From assembly GCF_028617075.1 (NCBI RefSeq), contig NZ_JAQKGV010000002.1:62001-126000 (forward strand): a DNA stretch of 64,000 nucleotides, given 5' to 3'. The stretch's first letter is position 1. Each line of letters starts with the position of its first letter. Both the position numbers and the translations under genes were made by a program. This stretch comes from Rubrobacter calidifluminis. GTDB taxonomy: Bacteria > Actinomycetota > Rubrobacteria > Rubrobacterales > Rubrobacteraceae. Of the stretch, positions 56,437-64,000 are shown piece after piece. The notes under the pieces are model-generated. The model was not told the origin of the DNA. It did no database searches and saw nothing but the letters and a program-made list of their open reading frames with translations.

Positions 56437-56826
56437 ATGGCCGTAAGCAAAGAGGAACTGATAGAGACGATCGAGAACATGAGCGTGCTCGAGCTCTCCG
56501 AGCTTGTCAAGGCGCTGGAGGAGCGCTTCGGGGTCTCCGCCACCGCCGTGGCCGCCGCCCCCGCCGCCGGTGCCGCCGCGGGCGACGGTGGGGCCGCCGC
56601 GGCCGAGGAGGAGAAGACCGAGTTCGACGTCATCCTGCAGGCGGCCGGGGACAAGAGGCTGCAGGTCATCAAGGAGATAAGGGCCGCCACCGGGCTCGGG
56701 CTCAAGGAGGCCAAGGCGCTGGTGGACGAGGCTCCCAAGCCGGTCAAGGAGGGCATCTCCAAGGAGGACGCCGAGGCCCTGAAGGCCAAGCTAGAGGAGG
56801 CCGGAGCCACCGTCGAGCTCAAGTAG
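56437..56826 (+). CDS. rplL: 50S ribosomal protein L7/L12
   Basis: A 129-aa stalk protein that recruits translation factors. N-terminal dimerisation helix ([20 protein letters not shown]), an Ala-rich hinge ([20 protein letters not shown]) and the C-terminal factor-binding domain ([40 protein letters not shown]). GGAGG lies nine bases before ATG. Confidence 0.97.
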   Translation: MAVSKEELIETIENMSVLELSELVKALEERFGVSATAVAAAPAAGAAAGDGGAAAAEEEKTEFDVILQAAGDKRLQVIKEIRAATGLGLKEAKALVDEAPKPVKEGISKEDAEALKAKLEEAGATVELK

Positions 56827-56864
56827 CCTCTGTGGCGCGCAGCCCCAGGGTGTGCTAAACTTCC

Positions 56865-56890
56865 GGGCGTTGGACACAGAACCAACGCCC
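56865..56890 (+). terminator. Hairpin after rplL, partial terminator
   Basis: GGGCGTTGG and CCAACGCCC form a perfect 9-base stem with an eight-base loop, 38 bases past rplL. The following ATACTTATTG is T-rich but interrupted, so a partial terminator or RNA-processing site like the E. coli rplL-rpoB region is likely. Confidence 0.6.
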
Positions 56891-56926
56891 ATACTTATTG
56901 TTCGGGATATTCTGCCCCGGATCTCC

Positions 56927-56955
56927 TTGACTTATACGGGGAAGCGGGGTAGGAT
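56927..56955 (+). promoter_or_regulatory. Promoter of rpoBC
   Basis: TTGACT (56927-56932) and TAGGAT (56950-56955) are 17 bases apart, 55 bases upstream of the rpoB start. It lies after the rplL hairpin, so rpoBC can be transcribed separately from the ribosomal genes. Confidence 0.65.
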
Positions 56956-57009
56956 ATCCGTTCGCGTGCTTAGCCGTTCTTCAACGATTCAGCGTGGAGG
57001 AGAGCCAAT

Positions 57010-60000
57010 TTGGTAACCCCTGTTGTGCGCCGCAAGCGGCGTCCCTTCTCGCGGACGCAGACTCTGGACTTTCAGATGCCGGGGCTGGTGGACATCCAGC
57101 TCGGCTCGTTCAGGAGGTTCCTCGATGAGGGCATAAGGCAGGTCTTCGAGGAGATCTCTCCGATAGAAGACTACACGGGCTCTTATGCCGTGGAGTTTGG
57201 GGACTTCTACTTCGAGGAGCCGCAGGTCTCAATAGACGAGTGCGTCTCGAAGGACAAGACGTACGCGGCCCCGCTGTTCGTGAAGGTCCGCTTCATCGTA
57301 AAGGAGACCGGGGAGATCCGCGAGCAGGACGTGTTCATGGGCGACTTCCCGCTCATGACCGACTGGGGGACCTTCATAATAAACGGGACCGAGCGGGTGG
57401 TCGTCACCCAGCTCGTGCGCTCTCCGGGCGCGTACATCATGGAGCCCAAGGACCCGAGCAAGCAGGTTCTCACGGCGAGCCTGATGCCGGGTCGGGGGTC
57501 GTGGCTCGAGTTCGAGGTGGAGTCCAAGGGTTATATCTCGGTCAGGATAGACCGCAAGAGGAAGCTACCGGTTACGGTGCTCCTGAAGGCGCTCGGGCTC
57601 GGCGGGCCCGAGGAGATAATGGAGCGCTTCGAGGGCTCCTGGCTGATGCGCAACACGCTGGAGCGGGACGACACCGCCTCGCGGGAGGAGGCACTTCTGG
57701 AGGTATTCCGGCGGCAGCGTCCCGGCGAGCCGGTCAACCTGGAGAACGCGCGCAATCTGGTCGAGGGGCTCTTCTTCGATCCCAAGCGCTACGACCTGAC
57801 CGAGGTCGGGCGTTACAAGGTCAACAAGAAGCTCAAGCTCGAGGTGCCTCTCGAGGTGCGCACGCTCACCAACGAGGACATAGAGGCGCTTCTCGGGCGG
57901 TTGATCGAGATCGCGGAGGGCTTCGCCGAGGACGAGGAGTTTGGCAGGATCAACTACGAGCGCTACCGGCACCTGCTCGACGAGTACGAACATCTCGGGA
58001 ACCGGCGGCTCAGGACTGTGGGCGAGCTGGTGCAGGAGGCGTTCCGGATCGGGATGTACCGGATGGAGCGCGTGGTGCGCGAGCGGATGACCACACAGGA
58101 CGAGGAGAGCATAACGCCCCAGAGCGTGGTCAACACCAAGCCGGTGGCGAGCGCGATCAAGGAGTTCTTCGGCTCGAGCCAGCTCTCGCAGTTCATGGAT
58201 CAGACGAACACCCTGGCCGGCCTCTCGCACAGGCGGCGCCTCAACGCTATGGGCGCGGGCGGGCTTTCCAGGGAGCGTGCACCGATCGAGGTGCGCGACG
58301 TCCATCCGACGCACTACGGGCGGATGTGTCCGATAGAGACCCCGGAGGGGCCGAACATCGGGCTCATCGGTCAGCTGGCGACCTACGCCAGGGTCAACGA
58401 ATACGGGTTCATCCAGACGCCGTACAGGAAGGTGGTCGACGGGGTCGCCACGGACGAGATCGAGTACCTCTCCGCGGACGAGGAGGAGGGGCTCATCATC
58501 GCGCAGGCGAACACCCCGGTGGACCCGGAGAGCGGCAGGATCACCGCCGAGCACGTCCTGGCGCGGGCCCGGGGCGGGGAGGTCACGACCGTCTCCCCGC
58601 AGGAGGTCGACTACATGGACGTGGCCCCGCTGCAGACGGTCTCGGTCGGGACCGGGCTCATCCCGTTCCTCGAGCACGATGATGCCAACCGGGCTCTGAT
58701 GGGCGCGAACATGCAGCGGCAGGCGGTACCGCTCCTGAGGAGCGAAGCGCCCTACGTCGGGACCGGGATGGAGTTCCGGGCCGCGACGGATACCGGGGAT
58801 GTGGTGCTCGCGCGGGAGGCCGGCAGGGTCGAGCGGGTGTCGGCGGACGTGATCACGGTGCGCCGGGAGAGCGGGGAGCTCGACGAGTACCGGCTCAAGA
58901 AGTTCGCCCGCTCAAACCAGGGCACGTGCGTCAACCAGCGGCCGCTGGTGAAGGAAGGTGAGGAGGTCCAGGCGGGGACGGTGCTCGCCGACGGCTCCTC
59001 CACCGATCAGGGCGAGCTGGCCCTGGGCAAGAATTTGCTCGTCGCGTTCATGCCGTGGGAGGGGTACAACTTCGAGGACGCGATAATCATCTCCGAGCGG
59101 CTCGTCAAGGAGGACGTGCTCACCTCCATCCACATCGAGGAGTACGAGGTACAGGCGCGGGACACCAAGCTCGGACCCGAGGAGATCACCCGCGACATCC
59201 CCAACGCCTCCGACGACGTACTGATGAACCTCGATGCCGACGGGATCATCCGCATCGGCGCCGAGGTCGGGAGCGGGGACGTGCTGGTCGGGAAGGTCAC
59301 TCCGAAGGGAGAGAGCGAGCCCACCCCGGAGGAGAAGCTCCTGCGGGCGATCTTCGGGGAGAAGGCCAAGGAGGTCAAGGACTCCTCGCTCAAGGTCCCG
59401 CACGGCGAGGGCGGGGTCGTCATCGACGTCAAGCGCTTCTCGCGGGATGCCGGGGACGAGCTCCCGCCCGGGGTCAACGAGATGGTGCGGGTCTTCGTCG
59501 CCTCCAAGCGCAAGATCGCCGAGGGCGACAAGCTCGCCGGCCGCCACGGGAACAAGGGTGTGATCTCGAAGATCGTGCCCGAGGAGGACATGCCGTACAT
59601 GGAGGACGGCACGCCGGTCGACGTCATCCTCTCGCCGCTCGGGGTGCCGAGCCGGATGAACATCGGTCAGATACTCGAGACGCACCTCGGGTGGGCTGCG
59701 AGCAAGGGCCTCGGGGAGAACGGTGGCGAGCCGGTCTTCGTCTCCACGCCGGTCTTCCAGGGGGCGCGGGTCGAGGACATAAACAAGGTGATAGACAAGG
59801 TCCGCCAGGACGGCGGCTCGAAGGTGAACATGACCGGCGGGGGCAAGGTGACCCTCTACGACGGGCGCACCGGCGAGCCGTTCGACAGCAAGATCACGGT
59901 CGGCTACATGTACATCATGAAGCTGATCCACCTGGTCGACGACAAGATCCACGCCCGCTCGACCGGTCCGTATTCGCTCGTGACCCAGCAGCCCCTGGGC

Positions 60001-60381
60001 GGCAAGGCGCAGTTCGGCGGGCAGCGCTTCGGCGAGATGGAGGTGTGGGCGCTCGAGGCCTACGGCGCGGCGCACACCCTGCAGGAGCTGCTCACGATAA
60101 AGAGCGACGACCGGATCGGGCGCGTCAAGAGCTACGAGGCGATCGTCAAGGGCGAGAACATCCCCGAGCCCGGTGTGCCGGCGAGCTTCAAGGTGCTCCT
60201 GAAGGAGATGCAGGCGCTGGGGCTCTCGGTCAAGCCGGTCTACAACGCCGAGGCCGCGGCGGAGGATTCTGATCAGCGAGACTGGGACGAGGCGGCCAGA
60301 GCGCTCGGTATAAACCTGAGCCGCGAGGAGCCGACCGGTAACCTGGACGACACCCCGGATGTTTCCAGAGGAGGGATGTAA
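57010..60381 (+). CDS. rpoB: RNA polymerase beta subunit
   Basis: An 1123-aa beta subunit, complete. TTG start with GGAGGAG upstream. Conserved regions include the rifampicin-binding cluster [20 protein letters not shown] followed by [48 protein letters not shown] and [20 protein letters not shown]. In the rifampicin cluster, Asp516, Gln513, His526 and Arg529 (E. coli numbering) are kept, but Ser531 is Asn (residue 412, codon AAC at 58243), with N518T, S522A and L533M nearby. rpoC follows after three bases. Confidence 0.98.
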   Translation: MVTPVVRRKRRPFSRTQTLDFQMPGLVDIQLGSFRRFLDEGIRQVFEEISPIEDYTGSYAVEFGDFYFEEPQVSIDECVSKDKTYAAPLFVKVRFIVKETGEIREQDVFMGDFPLMTDWGTFIINGTERVVVTQLVRSPGAYIMEPKDPSKQVLTASLMPGRGSWLEFEVESKGYISVRIDRKRKLPVTVLLKALGLGGPEEIMERFEGSWLMRNTLERDDTASREEALLEVFRRQRPGEPVNLENARNLVEGLFFDPKRYDLTEVGRYKVNKKLKLEVPLEVRTLTNEDIEALLGRLIEIAEGFAEDEEFGRINYERYRHLLDEYEHLGNRRLRTVGELVQEAFRIGMYRMERVVRERMTTQDEESITPQSVVNTKPVASAIKEFFGSSQLSQFMDQTNTLAGLSHRRRLNAMGAGGLSRERAPIEVRDVHPTHYGRMCPIETPEGPNIGLIGQLATYARVNEYGFIQTPYRKVVDGVATDEIEYLSADEEEGLIIAQANTPVDPESGRITAEHVLARARGGEVTTVSPQEVDYMDVAPLQTVSVGTGLIPFLEHDDANRALMGANMQRQAVPLLRSEAPYVGTGMEFRAATDTGDVVLAREAGRVERVSADVITVRRESGELDEYRLKKFARSNQGTCVNQRPLVKEGEEVQAGTVLADGSSTDQGELALGKNLLVAFMPWEGYNFEDAIIISERLVKEDVLTSIHIEEYEVQARDTKLGPEEITRDIPNASDDVLMNLDADGIIRIGAEVGSGDVLVGKVTPKGESEPTPEEKLLRAIFGEKAKEVKDSSLKVPHGEGGVVIDVKRFSRDAGDELPPGVNEMVRVFVASKRKIAEGDKLAGRHGNKGVISKIVPEEDMPYMEDGTPVDVILSPLGVPSRMNIGQILETHLGWAASKGLGENGGEPVFVSTPVFQGARVEDINKVIDKVRQDGGSKVNMTGGGKVTLYDGRTGEPFDSKITVGYMYIMKLIHLVDDKIHARSTGPYSLVTQQPLGGKAQFGGQRFGEMEVWALEAYGAAHTLQELLTIKSDDRIGRVKSYEAIVKGENIPEPGVPASFKVLLKEMQALGLSVKPVYNAEAAAEDSDQRDWDEAARALGINLSREEPTGNLDDTPDVSRGGM

Positions 60382-60384
60382 GGG

Positions 60385-63300
60385 TTGCAGAGCCTAGAGC
60401 GCGACATAGACATAAACAAGCTGGAGAAGATCTCCATCGGTCTCGCCTCCGCTGAGGAGATCCGGGAGTGGTCCCGCGGCGAGGTGACCAAGCCCGAGAC
60501 CATCAACTACCGGACGCTCAGGCCCGAGAAGGACGGGCTGTTCTGCGAGCGGATCTTCGGGCCCTCGAAGGACTTCGAGTGCTACTGCGGGAAGTACAAG
60601 AGGATCCGCTTCAAGGGCATCATCTGCGAGCGGTGCGGGGTCGAGGTCACCCGGGCGCGCGTCAGGCGCGACAGGATGGGCCACATAGAGCTTGCCGCCC
60701 CGGTGGCGCACGTGTGGTTCGTCAAGGGCGTGCCGAGCCGGATGGGGTACCTGCTCGACATAAGCCCCAAGGAGCTCGACCGGGTGCTCTACTTCGCCTC
60801 CTCTATCGTCACCTGGGTCGACCGCGAGGCGCGAGCGAACGACATAGACACCCTGCGCCAGCGGGTCGAGGACGAGATCCGGCAGCTCGAGGAGGAGCGC
60901 GAGGAGGAGATCACCCAGATACAGGCGCTGCGCACCAAGCGGGAGAGCGTGATCCGGGGCGAGAGCTCCCCGGACGAGCTCACCGAGGAGTACGCCGACG
61001 TTCCCGAGGAGGAGCGTGAGGCGGCGATCGAGAAGGTGCACCGGCAGGCCGAGGAGGACATCGCCGACATCCGGCGCTCGATCGACGAGCAGATAAACCT
61101 CGTCCGACGGGCGTGGGAGGAGTTCCAGACGCTCGAGCCGCGTCAGATCGTGGACGACGAGGAGCTCTTCCGCGAGATGAAGGACCGCTTCGGGGACGAG
61201 TACGGCTACGGCGTGTACTTCCGGGGCGGGATGGGCGCCGAGGCGATCCGCGACCTCATCCAGCAGATCGACCTCGACGAGGAGGCCCGGAACCTGCGGG
61301 AGATCATCAACACCTCCAGGGGGCAGCGGCGCCAGAAGGCGATAAAGCGCCTGAAGGTCGTCGACGCGTTCCGCACCAGCGGCAACAAGCCGGAGTGGAT
61401 GATCATGGACGTGATCCCGGTCCTCCCTCCGGATCTGCGGCCGATGGTGCAGCTCGACGGCGGGCGGTTCGCCACGAGCGACCTGAACGATCTCTACCGC
61501 CGGGTCATCAACCGCAACAACCGCCTGAAGAGGCTCCTGGACCTGGGGGCGCCGGACGTCATCGTCAACAACGAGAAGCGGATGCTGCAGGAGGCCGTCG
61601 ACGCCCTCTTCGACAACGGGCGTCGGGGCCGGGCGGTGACCGGCGCGGGCAACCGGCCGCTGAAGTCGCTCTCGGACATGCTCAAGGGCAAGCAGGGCCG
61701 GCTGCGCGGCAACCTGCTGGGCAAGCGCGTCGACTACTCGGGACGCTCGGTGATCGTGGTCGGGCCCTCGCTCAAGATGCACCAGTGTGGTCTGCCGCGG
61801 CTGATGGCCGTCGAGCTGTTCAAGCCGTTCGTGATGAAGGTGCTGGTTGACCGGGCTCTCGCGCCGAACATCCGCAGCGCCAAGCAGATGGTCGAGCGCC
61901 TGAGGCCCGAGGTCTGGGACGTGCTCGAGGACGTGATCAAGGAGCACCCGGTCCTCCTGAACCGGGCCCCGACGCTGCATCGCCTCGGCATCCAGGCCTT
62001 CGAGCCGGTCCTGGTGGAGGGCAAGGCGATCCAGGTGCACCCGCTGGTGTGCGCGGCGTTCAACGCGGACTTCGACGGCGACCAGATGGCGGTGCACGTG
62101 CCGCTCTCGCCGGAGGCGCAGGCCGAGGCGCGCATCCTGATGCTCTCTACGCAGAGCATCCTTCAGCCCTCGAACGGGTTCCCGATCGCGGTCCCGTCGC
62201 AGGACATGGTTCTCGGGCTCTACTACATCACCTATGCTCCGGAGGGCTACGAGGACGAGGAGCCCAAGGCCTACCTCACCTCCTACGAGGAGGCGGAGGT
62301 CGCCTACAGGAACGGGACGCTCAAGGTGCACGACAAGGTCATCTTCCGGCGCGAGGGCGAGCGGATAGAGACCACCCTCGGCCGGGTCATCTTCAACGAG
62401 AGCGTAGAGGAGACCTTGAGGGATTACCTCGGTGATTCCTACGATCCCTCCTCCTACGAGTTCGTCAACTACGAGCTCAGGAAGGGCGAGATCAAGAACC
62501 TCGTCGCCGAGTACGTGAGCCGCTACCCGACCGAGCTGACCAGCCGGCTGCTCGACACGTTGAAGGAGGTCGGGTTCCGCACGGCGACGCGGGCCGGGAT
62601 CTCGATCGGCAAGAACGACATCGTCGTGCCCCAGGAGAAGCCGGAGATCGTCGCCAGGTACGAGGAGCTCGTCGCCGAGGTCGAGGAGCAGTGGGATCAG
62701 GGCTTCATCTCCGACGACGAGCGGATGGAGCGCATCATCGAGCTGTGGACGCGGGCCCGGGACGAGGTCGAGGAGGCGATGAAGAAGAACTTCTGGAGCC
62801 TCAACCCGATGCACATCATGGCCCACTCCGGTGCCCGGGGCAACTACTCGGCGATCACGCAGCTCGCCGGGATGCGTGGCCTGATGACCAACACGAAGGG
62901 TGAGATCATCCCGGAGCCGGTCAAGAGCAATTTCATGGAGGGGCTCTCGGTCCTGGAGTACTTCACCTCGACCCACGGGGCGCGCAAGGGGCAGGCGGAC
63001 ACCGCTCTCAGGACCGCCGACTCTGGTTATCTGACAAGAAGGCTGGTCGACGTCTCGCAGGGGATCGTCGTGACCAGCGAGGACTGCGGCACCGACGGGT
63101 ACGTCGAGATCCCGCTCTACCTCAAGAACGGCGACCCGAACGACTCGGTGGCGGCCCGTTACCTGGCGCGCGATCTGGTCAACCCCGAGACGGGCGAGGT
63201 GGTGGCCGAGGCCGGTACGGACGTCACCCCGGACATCCTGGCGCGCTGGCGTGAGGAGCTGCCCAAAGAGACGATGGTCCCGGTCCGGACGCCGACCAAG

Positions 63301-64000
63301 TGCGAGGATCCGAACGGCGTGTGCCGCAAGTGCTACGGCAGGGCCCTCTCCACCTACCAGCCGGTGGACATCGGGGAGGCCGTCGGGATCATCGCGGCCC
63401 AGTCGATCGGCGAGCCGGGGACGCAGCTCACCATGCGTACCTTCCACAGCGGCGGTGTGGCGGGTGAGGACATCACCGCCGGGCTGCCGAGGGTGGTCGA
63501 GCTCTTCGAGGCGCGCCACCCGAAGGCCGAGGCGATCCTGTGCGAGATCGACGGCACCGTGAGCATCGAGGACGAGGGTGATCGGCTCGTCAAGGTCGTC
63601 GTCACCTCCGCCGACGGCTCCGAGAGCCGGGAGTACCGGGTCGAACGCCAGCTCCTCAACCCCGAGGTGAGGGAGGGGGCCGAGATAAGGGCCAACACCC
63701 CGCTCACCGACCCGGAGAACACGGCGCTCTACCCGCACGCGATCCTGGAGAACGACCTGCGCTACGGCCGGGGCACGACCGCCACCGAGCGCTACCTGGT
63801 CGACGAGGTACAGAAGGTCTACCGGGCGCAGGGGGTCGACATCCACGACAAGCACATAGAGATCGTGGTGCGTCAGATGCTGCGGCGCGTGGTCGTCGAC
63901 GACCCGGGCGACACCAGCTTCCTGCCCGAGCAGGTGGTGGATCGCTTCACCCTCGAGAAGGAGAACGAGCGGGTCGAGGCCGAGGGCGGCCGGCCGGCGA
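60385..64000 (+). CDS. rpoC: RNA polymerase beta' subunit, 3' truncated
   Basis: The frame from TTG 60385 (AGGG just upstream) stays open to the window end, giving at least 1205 codons; the real end lies beyond. It starts [20 protein letters not shown], and has the N-terminal zinc finger [20 protein letters not shown], the RNA polymerase clamp [19 protein letters not shown], the catalytic [12 protein letters not shown] (codons near 62062) and the second zinc region ([13 protein letters not shown]) with the trigger-loop-side [20 protein letters not shown]. Encoded directly after rpoB. Confidence 0.98.
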   Translation, partial: MQSLERDIDINKLEKISIGLASAEEIREWSRGEVTKPETINYRTLRPEKDGLFCERIFGPSKDFECYCGKYKRIRFKGIICERCGVEVTRARVRRDRMGHIELAAPVAHVWFVKGVPSRMGYLLDISPKELDRVLYFASSIVTWVDREARANDIDTLRQRVEDEIRQLEEEREEEITQIQALRTKRESVIRGESSPDELTEEYADVPEEEREAAIEKVHRQAEEDIADIRRSIDEQINLVRRAWEEFQTLEPRQIVDDEELFREMKDRFGDEYGYGVYFRGGMGAEAIRDLIQQIDLDEEARNLREIINTSRGQRRQKAIKRLKVVDAFRTSGNKPEWMIMDVIPVLPPDLRPMVQLDGGRFATSDLNDLYRRVINRNNRLKRLLDLGAPDVIVNNEKRMLQEAVDALFDNGRRGRAVTGAGNRPLKSLSDMLKGKQGRLRGNLLGKRVDYSGRSVIVVGPSLKMHQCGLPRLMAVELFKPFVMKVLVDRALAPNIRSAKQMVERLRPEVWDVLEDVIKEHPVLLNRAPTLHRLGIQAFEPVLVEGKAIQVHPLVCAAFNADFDGDQMAVHVPLSPEAQAEARILMLSTQSILQPSNGFPIAVPSQDMVLGLYYITYAPEGYEDEEPKAYLTSYEEAEVAYRNGTLKVHDKVIFRREGERIETTLGRVIFNESVEETLRDYLGDSYDPSSYEFVNYELRKGEIKNLVAEYVSRYPTELTSRLLDTLKEVGFRTATRAGISIGKNDIVVPQEKPEIVARYEELVAEVEEQWDQGFISDDERMERIIELWTRARDEVEEAMKKNFWSLNPMHIMAHSGARGNYSAITQLAGMRGLMTNTKGEIIPEPVKSNFMEGLSVLEYFTSTHGARKGQADTALRTADSGYLTRRLVDVSQGIVVTSEDCGTDGYVEIPLYLKNGDPNDSVAARYLARDLVNPETGEVVAEAGTDVTPDILARWREELPKETMVPVRTPTKCEDPNGVCRKCYGRALSTYQPVDIGEAVGIIAAQSIGEPGTQLTMRTFHSGGVAGEDITAGLPRVVELFEARHPKAEAILCEIDGTVSIEDEGDRLVKVVVTSADGSESREYRVERQLLNPEVREGAEIRANTPLTDPENTALYPHAILENDLRYGRGTTATERYLVDEVQKVYRAQGVDIHDKHIEIVVRQMLRRVVVDDPGDTSFLPEQVVDRFTLEKENERVEAEGGRPA

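Noticed and set aside
60394-63855. Very long open frame on the minus strand opposite rpoC (and similar ones opposite clpC, ftsH, rpoB).
   Set aside because: They mirror the codon structure of strong plus-strand genes in a GC-rich genome and contain no recognisable domain.

Overview
The window is a high-GC bacterial chromosome segment whose gene content and order point to the deep-branching actinobacterial class Rubrobacteria (Rubrobacter-like). The grounds are the high GC with many GTG/TTG starts and GTGA/ATGA overlaps, a class I lysyl-tRNA synthetase, SufU, DisA-RadA-ClpC, and actinobacterial-style secE-nusG-rplK-rplA-rplJ-rplL-rpoB-rpoC. Species cannot be fixed from sequence alone. No insertion sequence, prophage, integrase or CRISPR array was seen.

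Layout. 1-6.6 kb (mostly +): a truncated molybdopterin oxidoreductase, endonuclease V, a Tat lipoprotein peptide-binding protein with two ABC permeases (the first apparently starting at CTG), and a small membrane protein. 6.6-12.1 kb (-): methyltransferase, S9 peptidase, zinc ribbon, acyl-CoA dehydrogenase and an HtrA-like lipoprotein protease. 12.2-12.66 kb holds no intact gene and looks like decayed coding DNA. 12.66-22.8 kb (-) is a catabolic island of two transcription units. The distal one is DeoR regulator, MFS transporter, DUF1537 kinase, PdxA2-type dehydrogenase, LarA-like racemase and Tat ferritin-like protein, ending at a clear terminator. The first part matches four-carbon sugar-acid (threonate/erythronate) catabolism. 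The proximal unit is a KARI-like protein with altered catalytic residues, a cyclase, a DJ-1/PfpI protein and a MetE-like protein.

23-34 kb is mixed: TSUP transporter, small membrane protein, AMIN-like lipoprotein, sufU, a MarR-MFS efflux pair, ychF, and directly overlapping ychF a short GrdB-family protein whose frame is interrupted by one TGA at the position expected for selenocysteine (U-x-x-C), followed by a SECIS-like hairpin. Then come a DUF6391-like membrane protein, GalT-like and HD-hydrolase genes, DUF429, a GNAT acetyltransferase, a zinc ribbon and initiator tRNA-fMet.

34-51.7 kb (+) is housekeeping: tilS-hpt-ftsH-folP-folK-coaX, greA, lysS (class I), clpC, radA-disA-gltX-cysS-rlmB-yacP-like. 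Several of these (ychF, tilS, greA, radA) have a good -10 hexamer only a few bases before the start codon and no Shine-Dalgarno, suggesting leaderless mRNAs.

51.7-64 kb (+) is the tufB-type translation/transcription cluster: tRNA-Thr(TGT), Tyr(GTA), Thr(GGT), Met(CAT), tuf, rpmG, tRNA-Trp, secE, nusG, rplK, rplA, an L10 leader with an attenuator-like terminator, rplJ, rplL, rpoB and rpoC (cut by the window end). RpoB carries Asn at the position of E. coli Ser531, a residue associated with intrinsic rifampicin resistance in spirochaetes.
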